Shown here one piece after another: positions 1 to 10,804 of a DNA stretch of 64,000 bases (the first letter of the stretch is position 1; each line of letters opens with the position of its first letter). A model generated the notes under the pieces. The model worked only from the letters and a program-made list of their open reading frames with translations. It ran no database searches and was not told where the DNA came from. A program made the translations under genes and the position numbers. The stretch is from Algoriphagus marinus (GTDB lineage: Bacteria; Bacteroidota; Bacteroidia; Cytophagales; Cyclobacteriaceae): the NCBI RefSeq assembly GCF_001936475.1, contig NZ_MSPQ01000014.1, positions 62,001-126,000 of the forward strand, given 5' to 3'.

Positions 1-195
1 TAAATAGGGTTGACCAAAATGGGGGCAAAAGTGGAAAGCTTCGCATTTATAATTTTAATTAACCTATCCCGATAAGTCTGAAAACAATACCAATTATTAT
101 TTTTTTTCTTTCTCCGATTACCAACCATTCCTCAAAAAGTATTTGAAGACTCCGTTCATCTGCTTAAATTCCACTTTGTCCTGAAATACCCTCTT
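1..195. other. Intergenic, no gene seen
   Basis: AT-rich sequence with no convincing coding frame, RNA or hairpin. It holds a long T-rich run near 100-115. It presumably separates an upstream gene outside the window from the repeat element that begins at 196. Confidence 0.6.
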
Positions 196-315
196 ATGAA
201 ATCGCGCATGTTGGCAGCGACACGTGGAGGAATAATTGCTAACTAGGCTTGATTTCCCGCCCGAATGGCGTCAGTTGGTCGGGTATGAAAAATTTAAAAA
301 AACAATTATAATCAT
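196..315 (+). repeat. Degenerate copy of the ATGA-bounded upstream repeat
   Basis: It starts with ATGAAATCGCGCATG, matching the head (ATGAAATCGAGCATGA) of repeats before the genes at 10931, 19566 and 22152. It ends with ATTATAATCAT directly before the ATG at 316, like the tails of the other copies. The middle is only loosely similar (GACACGTGG, then TGATTTCC). It would form the 5' leader of the BNR-repeat gene. This is the weakest member of the family. Confidence 0.5.
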
Positions 316-3300
316 ATGAAAATCAAATCACTTTTACTCTTGCTCGGCTTGAGTCTTTCCATTTTTGTCCATGGTCAGGAATTGACCAGTGAATTATTAA
401 ACGGACTCCCGCTAAGAAATATTGGTCCTGCCAATATGAGTGGAAGGATCGTTGATCTTGCGGTAGTTGAATCAGACCCATACACTTTTTATGCAGCTAC
501 AGCCACTGGGGGTATCTGGAAAACGACCAATAATGGAGTTTCTTTTGAACCTGTTTTTGAAAATGAAAAAACGCACTCGGTAGGAGCGATCGCTGTAAAT
601 CAAAACCACCCCAATATCCTATGGGTAGGAACTGGCGAGCGAGCCAATCGGCAAAGTAATTCTTGGGGAGATGGTGTTTATATATCCCATGACGGCGGCA
701 AGAACTGGAATAATGTAGGGTTAAAAGACTCTCATCATATCGGAAGAATTGTGCTTCATCCTACAGATACCCTTGTCGCCTATGTTGCCGCAATGGGTCA
801 TCTATGGGGCCCCAATGAAGAAAGAGGCTTATATCACACAAAAGATGGCGGTAAAACCTGGGACAGATTAATCTATGTGGATGAAAATACAGGCGTATCC
901 GATGTCGCGATGGATCCTTCCGATCCCAATATCCTATATGCTGCCACTTACCAAAGAAGACGAAAGCCTTATGGATTTCATGGCGGAGGCCCTGGTAGTG
1001 GAATACATAAATCCACAGATGGAGGAAAGACTTGGGAAGAATTAAAAAATGGACTTCCTGAAGGGGATTATGGCCGAATTGGTATCTCCATTTATCGCAA
1101 CAATCCTGAAGTTGTATTTATTTCTTTGGAACAGGGCTATCAATACAATGCTTCCACTGCTTATAATGAGAGAAGAGCTGGTTTATACCGCAGCAAAGAC
1201 AAAGGAGAAAGTTGGGAATTGATGAGTGATTGGAATCCAAGACCCATGTATGCTTCACAGCCCTTGGTGGATCCAAGTGATGAGTCAAGAATTTATATGA
1301 TGAATCAGTACAGTTACTCTAGCGATAGTGGAAGAACTTTCATTGCTCCTCGTCAATCGCTTCATGGGGATGATCGAATTCTTTGGGTCAATCCTAAGGA
1401 CTCCCGACATGTCATTAAAGGTGATGATGGAGGAATAGGGATTTCCTATGACAGAGGGATCAAATGGCTCTTTGTTAGCAATCTTCCGGTAAGTCAGTTT
1501 TATCGTGTTTCAGTTGACAATGCAAAACCTTACAAAGTCTATGGTGGCTTGCAAGACAATGGAAGTTGGGTAGGACCAAGCGAAACCTACCGCACTGATG
1601 GTATTTTGAATGAAGATTGGAGAAGGCTTGGAGGGGGTGATGGTTTTCTAAATCTAGTGGATCGAAATGATCCAGATGTAGTCTATACCGAATCTCAATA
1701 TTTGGGACTTTCCAGATACAATATGAAAACTGGACAGCGTCAGGATATTCGTCCAGGCGATCCAAGAGGCAGAATAAGTGCTAGAAGAAATTGGGATGCC
1801 TGGGGACCGGGAATTCCGGAACCAGAACTGGGAAATGCGATGGCGCCAGGAAACTGGGATGGTCCGTTCTTTTTATCGCATCATGATGATAATACCATCT
1901 ACGCAGGCACCAACGTGCTATGGAAAAGCACAGATAATGGTTCTACTTGGGTCTCACTAGGTGATCTTACTACCAAAGTAAATAGAAGAGAGCTTCTAAT
2001 CATGGGACAAAGGCCAGACGAAAATACCGCCTCATTGGACGATGGGATTCCCTACTATCCTACTTTGACAGCAGTTGCTGAAGACCTACACAGACCGGGA
2101 ATGCTTTATGCTGGAACAGATGATGGCTTGCTGCAAGTGTCTTGGGATGATGGACAAACCTGGAATGATGTGAGTAGCTCTTTGGTTGGACTTCCAAAGG
2201 AAACTTGGATTAATACCTTTGAACCATCCTCCCATACTGCAGGAACAGCATATGTTGCCATCAATAATTATAGAAATAATGATTTCAATAATTACATCTA
2301 TCGTACAGAAGATTATGGAAAGACCTGGGAATCCGTTGAAGGTGATTTACCTGCCAACCGTGTTGCAAGAACCTTAAGAGAAGATCCCAAAAACCCCAAC
2401 TTACTCTACTTGGGTACAGAATTAGGCCTTTTTATCAGCATTGATAGAGGGGAGCATTGGGTAGAATTAAAAAGTAATATGCCTACTCTTCCCTTTAACG
2501 ACTTGGTCATTCATCCAAGAGATAATGATTTGGTCTTAGGCACACATGGCCGTGGGGTTTGGATTTTAGATCATGTCAATGCGCTACAAGAAATAAGCCC
2601 TGCAATTCTAAAGCAAAAAGCCGCTTTATTCTCCATCTCAGATGCCGAAATCATCAATTATTTGGATGATGGAGCACACACAGGCGACATGTACTATCGG
2701 GGTGAAAATCCTGCATTCGGTGCGGCAATCGACTATTATCTGAAAGACTCAGTTGCCAATGATGCGATCAGTTTAAAGATTTATGATGCACAAGGAATAC
2801 TCGTTGATGAGGTTAAGACAGAAAACAAGTCTGGACTTCACCGTGTAATGTGGGAACTCCGCTACCAAAACAAGCAAGCCGGAACTGGCAGGTCTAGAAT
2901 GAATGGGCCTTATGTTTTACCGGGACTTTATACTGCTAAGTTGCAAGTGAATGGAGAAATCTATGATCAAAAATTCAAGGTAAGTGATGACCCACGTCTT
3001 GATGTCTCTATCGATGTGCGGAAAGAGTGGACGGCATCACAAATGAATGTTCTTGCATTGTCTTCAGAAGTTACTTCAGATCGGGCAAGTATCGAAAAGT
3101 TGATTAAACAATTGGATCAATTGGAAAAAGACAAGGTTTCTTATGATAAGAGTGCAGCAGCTCCTTTAAAAGAAATAAGTGAGAAGTACAATGAGCTATT
3201 CAGCCGAATCAGAACTCTTTATTCAGAAATAGGTGATTACATTGGTCCTTGGTCACATGATCAAAAGGAACAGTACAACTATTACCTATCGATGAAAGAC

Positions 3301-3393
3301 AAACTCAAAGTTGAAAGAGATCAAGTCCTTAAAAATACTCTACCCAAAATCAACAAAGGACTAAAAAAAGACAAGCAGTTGAAAATTGACTAA
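316..3393 (+). CDS. Secreted BNR/Asp-box (VPS10/sortilin-like) repeat protein
   Basis: This is a 1025-residue exported protein with a clear signal peptide (residues 1-21, ending VHGQ). At least eight Asp-box motifs of the form S/T-x-D-x-G-x-T-W are visible, for example SHDGGKNW, TKDGGKTW, STDGGKTW, SKDKGESW, STDNGSTW, SWDDGQTW, TEDYGKTW and SIDRGEHW. These predict one or two beta-propellers over residues 30-760. An immunoglobulin-like segment and a helical C-terminal tail follow. Such proteins are usually annotated as glycosyl hydrolase or sortilin-like in Bacteroidota, but no sialidase active site is evident, so a catalytic role is not established. It stands alone, with a strong hairpin terminator downstream. 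Confidence 0.9.
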   Translation: MKIKSLLLLLGLSLSIFVHGQELTSELLNGLPLRNIGPANMSGRIVDLAVVESDPYTFYAATATGGIWKTTNNGVSFEPVFENEKTHSVGAIAVNQNHPNILWVGTGERANRQSNSWGDGVYISHDGGKNWNNVGLKDSHHIGRIVLHPTDTLVAYVAAMGHLWGPNEERGLYHTKDGGKTWDRLIYVDENTGVSDVAMDPSDPNILYAATYQRRRKPYGFHGGGPGSGIHKSTDGGKTWEELKNGLPEGDYGRIGISIYRNNPEVVFISLEQGYQYNASTAYNERRAGLYRSKDKGESWELMSDWNPRPMYASQPLVDPSDESRIYMMNQYSYSSDSGRTFIAPRQSLHGDDRILWVNPKDSRHVIKGDDGGIGISYDRGIKWLFVSNLPVSQFYRVSVDNAKPYKVYGGLQDNGSWVGPSETYRTDGILNEDWRRLGGGDGFLNLVDRNDPDVVYTESQYLGLSRYNMKTGQRQDIRPGDPRGRISARRNWDAWGPGIPEPELGNAMAPGNWDGPFFLSHHDDNTIYAGTNVLWKSTDNGSTWVSLGDLTTKVNRRELLIMGQRPDENTASLDDGIPYYPTLTAVAEDLHRPGMLYAGTDDGLLQVSWDDGQTWNDVSSSLVGLPKETWINTFEPSSHTAGTAYVAINNYRNNDFNNYIYRTEDYGKTWESVEGDLPANRVARTLREDPKNPNLLYLGTELGLFISIDRGEHWVELKSNMPTLPFNDLVIHPRDNDLVLGTHGRGVWILDHVNALQEISPAILKQKAALFSISDAEIINYLDDGAHTGDMYYRGENPAFGAAIDYYLKDSVANDAISLKIYDAQGILVDEVKTENKSGLHRVMWELRYQNKQAGTGRSRMNGPYVLPGLYTAKLQVNGEIYDQKFKVSDDPRLDVSIDVRKEWTASQMNVLALSSEVTSDRASIEKLIKQLDQLEKDKVSYDKSAAAPLKEISEKYNELFSRIRTLYSEIGDYIGPWSHDQKEQYNYYLSMKDKLKVERDQVLKNTLPKINKGLKKDKQLKID

Positions 3394-3463
3394 TGCATTA
3401 AAAAAGATTTGATAAAAAGACTTTCGATTTGTAAAAATTGAAATAGTCTGGAAACAGAATTTT

Positions 3464-3495
3464 AAAAGGTTCGAGTCATTAGGCTCGAACCTTTT
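3464..3495 (+). terminator. Rho-independent-type hairpin
   Basis: A perfect 12-bp stem (AAAAGGTTCGAG / CTCGAACCTTTT) with an 8-nt loop is followed by GTTTG. It lies 70 bp past the stop of the BNR gene and before the esterase gene, so it probably ends the former transcript. Confidence 0.75.
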
Positions 3496-3569
3496 GTTTG
3501 TAATGCATTCGAGGCTTAATAGATAAATGCTAGGATTTCCATTAGCTTTTCTCTATTTTTCCACTTTGA

Positions 3570-4784
<1,215 letters not shown>

Positions 4785-4817
4785 TAAAAGAATTACCTAT
4801 TAACCTATTTATTGCAT

Positions 4818-4850
4818 AAAGCGCAGTCCGTTTTGGATTGCGCTTTTTTT
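4818..4850 (+). terminator. Rho-independent terminator
   Basis: The stem AAGCGCAGTCC / GGATTGCGCTT (with a G-T pair) is followed by an uninterrupted run of T, 35 bp past the esterase stop. Confidence 0.85.
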
Positions 4851-5012
4851 GATTCCCTGTTTTGTCCATTTCATGTTGAAACTTTTTAGGAAAATAGCAA
4901 TATCATATACCTCGAAAATTAGACTCTTTTTGGTGGCACATCAAGCTTTATAGAAAATCGATAGCCAGAAAATTCCCTAACTTAAATTCACAAAATCAAA
5001 ACCTAGCAACAA

Positions 5013-5462
5013 ATGAAACTACTCCCCTTTCTGATCTCAATTTTCATCATCACGTCTTTTTCAGCTACAGCCCAGCAGTCCTGCATGACGGAGGAAAATA
5101 TCAAGGCACTAGATGCCAAATGGGAAGAGGCTAATCTAAATCCAGACCCTGATTTTATGGAATCTACTTTAGCCGAAGGATTTATTTGGGTGCATAATCA
5201 TTACTCTTCGGTTGACAGTAAAGAATCTGCGGTTGAGAAAGCCAAAAGACAAAAAGCAAATGGTGGTAACAATAATACGTCTCGAGTTCAAAGAGACGTG
5301 GAAGTGGTGATTACAGGAAATACTGCGATCGTAACTGGATTTACCTATGTTGATAGAACCGAAAATCCAGCCAACTACCATTTTATGCGGACCTATGTTG
5401 AGATTGATGGAAAATGTCTCTTAATAGGAAATCATACAATGGCTATTCCTGAGGAAGAATAG
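5013..5462 (+). CDS. Exported NTF2-like (DUF4440/SnoaL-type) protein
   Basis: This is a 149-residue protein with a signal peptide (residues 1-20, ending ATAQ). A single NTF2-like cone fold follows: an N-terminal helix (ALDAKWEEANLNPDP), then FIWVHNHYSS, VVITGNTAIVTGFTYV and a final strand pair. DUF4440 proteins are small ligand-binding or enzyme-like folds, usually of unknown substrate. It converges with the amidohydrolase on the other strand with only 20 bp between them. The function is unknown. Confidence 0.8.
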   Translation: MKLLPFLISIFIITSFSATAQQSCMTEENIKALDAKWEEANLNPDPDFMESTLAEGFIWVHNHYSSVDSKESAVEKAKRQKANGGNNNTSRVQRDVEVVITGNTAIVTGFTYVDRTENPANYHFMRTYVEIDGKCLLIGNHTMAIPEEE

Positions 5463-5482
5463 ATATTTAGAAAAAGTAAATA

Positions 5483-6835
5483 TTAATTCTCCGGCCCCAG
5501 CTTTACTTTAGCTGCTTCCAGCAAAGTTTTGGAATCAAATACTTTACCGGCTTTGACAACCGTATGAACAGATCGAGTCCGATTGATATCTTCCAATGGA
5601 TTTCCTTTGATGATCATCACATCTCCCCATTTTCCGGGCGAAATACTTCCTGTACGATCTGAAATTTTGAAGGCTTCAGCATTCTGTTGGGTCGCAAAGT
5701 AAAGTACATCGGCAGCTGGAATTCCAATTTCAACCATGGCTGCCATTTCCCTATGAATAAAGAAACCACCGATTCCTCCACCCAAGTAATTATCCAGTAA
5801 AAGTGGTCGGTCGGTCCCCACTGTAATCAATCCCCCTGCATCATAATACCGCTTTAGAACTCCTTGTTTCACAGGATATATCAAAGCACAAAGTTCATTG
5901 AAACTTGAGGGCTTTACATTCTTAATTACATTTCCTGCGAAAGGTGTAAAGTATTGATTTTCAAATGCCCAATCCTCAAAAATCGGAGAATCTACCAAAC
6001 CGATAGCACCATAAGTTCCCAATGTTGCATCGAAATAAACTCCGTTTTTGATATACAATTGAATGATTTCTTCCAGCCTTGGATCTGCAGGATCTAGGTC
6101 TTTTAAACTATTATAGGCACTGGTAGTAGCTACCAACAAGTCTCCTCCCAAAAAATGCTCTATTCGATCAATCCCCATTTTGATTGCATCCTGAGGATTG
6201 ACCGAGTTTCTAAATCCAGAATCCAAATGACCGGTTACAGTAAGATTATGTTTATGAGCTTGGTCTATTAGAATTGCAAGATGCTCTTTTGTAATCCCTT
6301 TAGCTTTGAAACCAAGTGCTCCCCTCTTTGCCCAATAATCCACTCGATCACGAATTTGCTGCTCAGTAAAATCAGAATTCCAATCTGGTGCAGCAGTTCC
6401 GTAATAAGGTCCAGAGTGTAGGATTCTTGGCCCAGGCCGTTCATTGGCATCAATCGCCTCTTGAAGACCCCACATTTTCTCAGGTTCTATTTCTCCTGCC
6501 GGAAAAGTGCTGGTGATTCCATTGGCCAAGAAAATCTTGGGCATTGCCACAGTATCATCGTAAGCTTTGTTGTCATAACTCACCCGATAATGGGCATGCA
6601 AATCAATTAAGCCTGGGAGCACATAATCTGCATCACTTAGGTTGAGCACTTCCCAATCGCTTGCTCCTTCCCCTTCTCCGAAAATTCCATCCTCTATATA
6701 AATCCCTGAATTCTTCTGGAAACTTTTGCTTTCAGTATCAAACACCCACCCACCTTTGATCAGCAGATTTTGAGAGAAAGCTTGAAAACTTCCTATACAT
6801 AGTAGAATGACTGCCAGAACATGTCTTTTATTCAT
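5483..6835 (-). CDS. Exported metal-dependent amidohydrolase
   Basis: The protein has 450 residues from the chosen start. The frame stays open to 6949, but MNKRHVLAVILL at 6835 begins a proper signal peptide (ending AFSQ), so the longer version is rejected. Hallmarks of the amidohydrolase superfamily are present: metal-binding DLHAHY, a Lys in the ALGFKAKGIT segment, TVTGHLDSG, RIEHFLGG and TVGTDRPLL, with the C-terminal composite beta domain (GSISPGKWGDVMII). The family hydrolyses amide bonds in cyclic or peptide-like substrates such as imidazolonepropionate or dipeptides. The substrate is unknown. Confidence 0.88.
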   Translation of the reverse strand: MNKRHVLAVILLCIGSFQAFSQNLLIKGGWVFDTESKSFQKNSGIYIEDGIFGEGEGASDWEVLNLSDADYVLPGLIDLHAHYRVSYDNKAYDDTVAMPKIFLANGITSTFPAGEIEPEKMWGLQEAIDANERPGPRILHSGPYYGTAAPDWNSDFTEQQIRDRVDYWAKRGALGFKAKGITKEHLAILIDQAHKHNLTVTGHLDSGFRNSVNPQDAIKMGIDRIEHFLGGDLLVATTSAYNSLKDLDPADPRLEEIIQLYIKNGVYFDATLGTYGAIGLVDSPIFEDWAFENQYFTPFAGNVIKNVKPSSFNELCALIYPVKQGVLKRYYDAGGLITVGTDRPLLLDNYLGGGIGGFFIHREMAAMVEIGIPAADVLYFATQQNAEAFKISDRTGSISPGKWGDVMIIKGNPLEDINRTRSVHTVVKAGKVFDSKTLLEAAKVKLGPEN

Positions 6836-6929
6836 ACGATTGAAATGAAAGGGTGAAGAATCAATTTTCAATATAATGAAATTACCAATGGTTGAATCTG
6901 AATAATGACCTGATTGATATTCATGAAAA

Positions 6930-6981
6930 ATCCCAACCCGCGATTTCACCTTATGAGAATTCTTGCAGGTTGGGTTGGGAT
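6930..6981. repeat. Inverted repeat between two minus-strand genes
   Basis: The arms ATCCCAACCC (6930-6939) and GGGTTGGGAT (6972-6981) are perfectly complementary with a 32-nt loop. No T-run follows on either side. It lies between the esterase (ending at 7022) and the amidohydrolase start, so an attenuator, processing site or terminator is possible. Confidence 0.45.
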
Positions 6982-7021
6982 ACTCCAGAACAGATAGCAG
7001 ACTTTAGAATGTCTGTGAAAA

Positions 7022-8254
7022 TTATTTAATCTTCAGAGCTAGTTCTTCGATCCTGTTTTTATGATAATCACTTCCGCTGATCTCATAAGCTTTTTTGACA
7101 AACTCTAAAGCGGATTTCGGATCATCATTTGCCTCATAATAATCCGCCATAGAATCATAAAGATTGGCACTCTTTGGAAAATAATGGATTCCCTGCTCAA
7201 AGAACATTTTCGCTTTTTCCATTTGACCACGATCCATACTCATGTAGCCGGACATAGTCATCAAATCTTCAGGAAAAGGGGGCTCTGGGTATCCAAAATG
7301 AGCTTCTAACTTCTCAGCTCTATAATTCATTAATTCAAGCAAGTCTTCTTTGGGAGTTTCTGGAATGTTGAATAATTCAACCCTTTCCATCTGAAACCAG
7401 TCGAATAGTGAAATCAATCCATTCCGAAGGGAAGGAAGGGGAACAGTGCCATGAAGATCAATTGGGAAGAAATCCCAATCAAAGTCTAAGCCCTCTCCCG
7501 AATTTGCTCTGATGAACTCCGAAAACGCAATATTACTTCGGGCAAAAAGTGTGAATTCAGAATCGTCCTGCATGACATTCTCTATAGTCATTTCAGGCTT
7601 TTGCATGTGCAACTGCCCACTGAGCGAAACATATAGTGATTTTCCTTCTAAGCTTTTCTTCGAGAAAACTTCTTTCGCCTGCTTAAGCATCAATTGATCA
7701 TCCCAATCCAAACTCGGGTCAATTGCCAAATAATTCTCAAAAAGTTCGGGCTGATGGATCAAAGTATAGATCGAAAAGAGTCCGCCATAAGAATGGCCGA
7801 TGAGGGTTCTATAATCGCTGGCCGGATAGTTTTCTTCCACATAGGGAATCAGTTCCTCACCTACGAATCTCAAAAATTGATCTGCTTCTCCATTTGGACC
7901 ATAGCTTGGCTCGACAACTGAAGGAGTCAAATCTCTGGTTCTATTTTCTTGATTAGAAACTCCGATTAGGATCATATCCGGCAAAAACCCGCCCATATAA
8001 AACCTTTGAGTAACGCTTAGTGCAGGCAGCAAATTTTCCCCATCCAGAATAAAAGCGATAGGATATTTTCTGTCACTTTCAGGATCAAATCCTTCGGGAA
8101 ACTGTACATAGAACACCCTGGATTCTTCCAGAACTTCTGAATAAACAGAGTCTTTTATACCTATTTGAGACAGGAATTGGGCTTTAGCCTCGCTAATTAT
8201 GCTAAACAAAATAGCGAGGCAAAGAAGTGTTTTTTGATTGAGGAAAAACGACAT
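7022..8254 (-). CDS. Exported alpha/beta hydrolase with C-terminal TPR-like region
   Basis: This 410-residue protein starts at the ATG at 8254, which gives a clean signal peptide (MSFFLNQKTLLCLAI, ending AKAQ). The only start further upstream is a TTG at 8281. Residues 25-290 match the esterase D/IroE-like fold, with a nucleophile in GHSYGG and FILDGENLL near the oxyanion strand. The C-terminal 110 residues look like two or three TPR helical pairs (GYMSMDRGQMEKAKMFFEQG, YYEANDDPKSALEF). Many Bacteroidota proteins pair this esterase with TPRs. It follows the ExbB-like gene by 32 bp and is probably cotranscribed with it. Confidence 0.85.
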   Translation of the reverse strand: MSFFLNQKTLLCLAILFSIISEAKAQFLSQIGIKDSVYSEVLEESRVFYVQFPEGFDPESDRKYPIAFILDGENLLPALSVTQRFYMGGFLPDMILIGVSNQENRTRDLTPSVVEPSYGPNGEADQFLRFVGEELIPYVEENYPASDYRTLIGHSYGGLFSIYTLIHQPELFENYLAIDPSLDWDDQLMLKQAKEVFSKKSLEGKSLYVSLSGQLHMQKPEMTIENVMQDDSEFTLFARSNIAFSEFIRANSGEGLDFDWDFFPIDLHGTVPLPSLRNGLISLFDWFQMERVELFNIPETPKEDLLELMNYRAEKLEAHFGYPEPPFPEDLMTMSGYMSMDRGQMEKAKMFFEQGIHYFPKSANLYDSMADYYEANDDPKSALEFVKKAYEISGSDYHKNRIEELALKIK

Positions 8255-8286
8255 CAGGTGGGTTTTATTAGAACTTGACAATTGAT

Positions 8287-8718
8287 TTATTTAGCTACTT
8301 TTGAAGCTTCAGCTTTTCGCATCCAGCTAAGTATAAAAGTGGCAGTATAACCCAGAACGAAAACGAGTAAGCCAAAAAGAGGTGAAAGCAGGGTTACTTT
8401 TAATCCCCCAGCAACAATAGCCGGATCAGCCCCACCAGTCGCTTCCAGCGCATCAAATGCCTGAATCAATCCCAAAAGGGAATTTAGAAAAGAGATTACC
8501 AGGCCAAGCAAAACGATTTGATTTACCAGTTTTTTGTATTTCAAGAAAGTTGGGGTATCAGCATTGAGCTTAGAAAAAGCTTTGACTGTGAAAAAAATTG
8601 CCAATAATAAGCATAGGAAAACCAGTGTCATTCCAAGAAAACCACTTTCCTGAAAACGATCGGTTATAACATTTAAAAACACCATGTTTTGGCCTAAAAT
8701 TGTTGTGAGTGTGTCCAT
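8287..8718 (-). CDS. MotA/TolQ/ExbB-type proton channel family protein
   Basis: This 143-residue inner-membrane protein has about three transmembrane helices (LVFLCLLLAIFFTV, IVLLGLVISFLNSLLGLI and LLVFVLGYTATFIL). The spacing and the GLKVTLLSPLFGLLV segment fit the TolQ/ExbB/MotA channel fold used for proton-driven energy coupling. It is at the short end of the family, and no ExbD partner lies next to it, so it may act alone or with a distant partner. It is divergent from the LytS-type kinase gene and is the first gene of a likely two-gene unit with the esterase. Confidence 0.75.
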   Translation of the reverse strand: MDTLTTILGQNMVFLNVITDRFQESGFLGMTLVFLCLLLAIFFTVKAFSKLNADTPTFLKYKKLVNQIVLLGLVISFLNSLLGLIQAFDALEATGGADPAIVAGGLKVTLLSPLFGLLVFVLGYTATFILSWMRKAEASKVAK

Positions 8719-8932
8719 TGATTATTTATTTAAATGAGTTCACAAGTTTACCATACTTTGCAGGCTGGTAGTAGTTTTTGCGACAAACGACTGGCAAGGC
8801 TTGGGATTTGACAGGATTCAACTGGATTCTGGAAAAAGTTTATTCCCTGAAGTTACTCATCCCCAGAAACCCGTCAATCGTCGCAAATTCTTTGGAAATA
8901 CAATTTTTTAAAAGACCTTGTCCTACTCAAAA

Positions 8933-10021
8933 ATGGATAAGAATCGAGTAATAAAGCAATTGCTAAAGAAAATGCTGGAGCAGGTATCCATCTGTTTTGG
9001 TGCGCTGGTATTCTTTGCTTTTTACTTTGGAATCACGATTTCTGATCTTGGCCCGGCTTTTACTTTCGGAGCTTTTTTACTTCCTGCTACCATGGGAATG
9101 GTCAATGTATTTAGCTTTTATCTTATTCCGAAATTTCTATTCCGGCAGCAATACTTTTGGTTTGCACTCTATACTTTTTATTCCATTGTCATCTCTATAT
9201 TTCTGATCGCTTTATCCTCTTTTTACGGATTCCTTTTTATCAATTCGGTGGAATCGCTCGGCACCGAATTTACTTTGACAAAAAATCTCTACCTCATCAT
9301 TGTGGCTGTTTATATCGTGGTTTTGGTCACTTCTTTATTCGCTGCCTATCGGGAAAGCTACAAGCTACACCTGAAAAACCAAGAACTCCAGTACACGATT
9401 CTCAACGGAGAACTCTTACTTAAACAAGAGGAACTCTCCTACTTGAAGATGCAGATTCAACCCCATTTTTTATTCAACACACTCAATACAATTTATGGAT
9501 CGGCTATCGCAAAGAGTCCTGAAACACCCGAGTTGATTCTTAAGCTTTCCAATTTATTGGATTACATTTTATACCAAACTCAAAAAACACTCGTCCCCTT
9601 GCAGGATGAAATAAATCATTTGAAAGACTATCTAGCCTTGGAAAAATTGAGACATGGAGATAAACTCCGGATTATTTCCAGTTTTCCTGAGGAAACAACG
9701 AATCTTATGGTTGCCCCGATGCTGTTTCTTCCTTTATTGGAAAACAGCTTCAAACACGGGAAATCTCAAGAAAAAGAGGCCTTCGTCGAAATAAGAATTG
9801 AGGCTCAAAAAGATCAAGTGGATTTCTATCTAAAGAACTCTTTCGATGATTCAGAAACAAAAAGAACCTTGACTTCTTCAGGAATAGGTCTTCAAAATAT
9901 CCAAAAGAGACTTAAACTCTTGTACCCGGATTCCCATTCATTTAACATCAAGAAATCAGATGGTTATTTTGTAGTTGAGCTTAAACTGTTAACCACCCTA
10001 CCAAAGCCACAGGTATCATGA
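8933..10021 (+). CDS. LytS/YehU-type sensor histidine kinase
   Basis: The start is the ATG at 8933 (362 residues); the in-frame TTG at 8918 is rejected. Four hydrophobic helices fill residues 15-145, followed by a short coiled coil (ESYKLHLKNQELQYTILNGE) and the His_kinase domain. The phosphoacceptor motif is MQIQPHFLFNTLNTIYG. The ATPase part carries LFLPLLENSFKHG and GIGLQNIQKRLKLLY. No extracytoplasmic sensor domain is present, so it probably senses through the membrane helices. Its TGA overlaps the ATG of the response regulator (ATGA), indicating translational coupling. Confidence 0.92.
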   Translation: MDKNRVIKQLLKKMLEQVSICFGALVFFAFYFGITISDLGPAFTFGAFLLPATMGMVNVFSFYLIPKFLFRQQYFWFALYTFYSIVISIFLIALSSFYGFLFINSVESLGTEFTLTKNLYLIIVAVYIVVLVTSLFAAYRESYKLHLKNQELQYTILNGELLLKQEELSYLKMQIQPHFLFNTLNTIYGSAIAKSPETPELILKLSNLLDYILYQTQKTLVPLQDEINHLKDYLALEKLRHGDKLRIISSFPEETTNLMVAPMLFLPLLENSFKHGKSQEKEAFVEIRIEAQKDQVDFYLKNSFDDSETKRTLTSSGIGLQNIQKRLKLLYPDSHSFNIKKSDGYFVVELKLLTTLPKPQVS

Positions 10022-10713
10022 ATTGCCTAATTGTTGACGACGAACCCATAGCACAGAATATTCTCAAGGAATTCATCTCCAAGGTGGATTATCTTCATCT
10101 GGTGGATTGTTGCAGCAATGCAAATGAGGCTTTTAATGTGGTTCAACAAAATGAAATCGATTTGGTATTCTTGGATATCAATATGCCTGGGATAGATGGC
10201 ATGGCATTCGCCAAAATCATCCCTAAAGAGATTCATGTTATCTTCACCACAGCCTATCGTGAATATGCGATTGAAGGCTTTAATCTGGAGGCAACCGATT
10301 ATTTATTGAAACCTATTCCTTTTGATCGATTCCTTAAATCTGTCGCAAAAGTCCAGGAATCACTAAACAAAGGCAGAAATTCCACATCTGCTGAAAAGCC
10401 TGAATTCCTATTCGTTCGACAAGATCGGAAAATGGAAAAGATAGAATTTTCAGATATTCTATTCGTCGAAAGCTATGCAGATTACATCAAGATCCATCTA
10501 AAAGATCGTGTTTTGGTCGTCCGTGAAAGCATCTCCAATTTTGAAAACAAGTTACCGGTAAGCCAATTCATTCGCTTCCACCGTTCCTTTATTGGAAATA
10601 TGTCCGCAATTGATTCCTACACTCATGAATTCCTGGAGATTGCAGGCAATGCTTTGACCATCAGCAGATCCTATAAAGAAGAGGTGCTGAAGCGGTTGCA
10701 ACAATTTGAATAA
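10018..10713 (+). CDS. LytTR-family response regulator
   Basis: This 231-residue regulator has an N-terminal receiver domain (acidic pair DDE at residues 7-9, phosphoacceptor Asp53 in FLDINMPG, Lys in LLKPIPF). A LytTR DNA-binding domain follows from about 130 (IEFSDILFVESYADYIKIH, FIRFHRSFIGN). LytTR proteins bind direct repeats in promoters. It overlaps the kinase gene by 4 nt and forms a standard two-component pair with it. The targets are not evident here. The adjacent membrane/winged-helix operon or the divergent ExbB gene are candidates by proximity only. Confidence 0.93.
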   Translation: MNCLIVDDEPIAQNILKEFISKVDYLHLVDCCSNANEAFNVVQQNEIDLVFLDINMPGIDGMAFAKIIPKEIHVIFTTAYREYAIEGFNLEATDYLLKPIPFDRFLKSVAKVQESLNKGRNSTSAEKPEFLFVRQDRKMEKIEFSDILFVESYADYIKIHLKDRVLVVRESISNFENKLPVSQFIRFHRSFIGNMSAIDSYTHEFLEIAGNALTISRSYKEEVLKRLQQFE

Positions 10714-10776
10714 ATCATAATCTTAAAATTTCTGAATTTTTAATTCAAGTTTGATGGGAATTAGAATTTTTCATTT

Positions 10777-10795
10777 TACTTTGTAACTCAAAGTA
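10777..10795. promoter_or_regulatory. Operator-like palindrome (copy 1)
   Basis: TACTTTG-TAACT-CAAAGTA has 7-bp arms and is followed by CTTTT. It is nearly the same as the palindrome at 11856-11874. Both lie upstream of transcription units that surround a winged-helix regulator gene, which suggests it is that regulator's binding site. Confidence 0.55.
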
Positions 10796-10804
10796 CTTTT
10801 AGAC

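Noticed and set aside
316-3393. Sialidase
   Set aside because: Asp-box repeats are present, but no arginine triad or catalytic Tyr/Glu/Asp pattern could be placed; the VPS10/BNR-repeat description is safer.
4926-4950. Second sigma-54 promoter before the NTF2-like gene (GGTGGCAC...)
   Set aside because: The GG to GC distance is 8, not 10, and the -12 part does not match.
8918-8932. TTG start for the LytS-type kinase
   Set aside because: An ATG follows five codons later, and the extra residues add nothing to the first helix.
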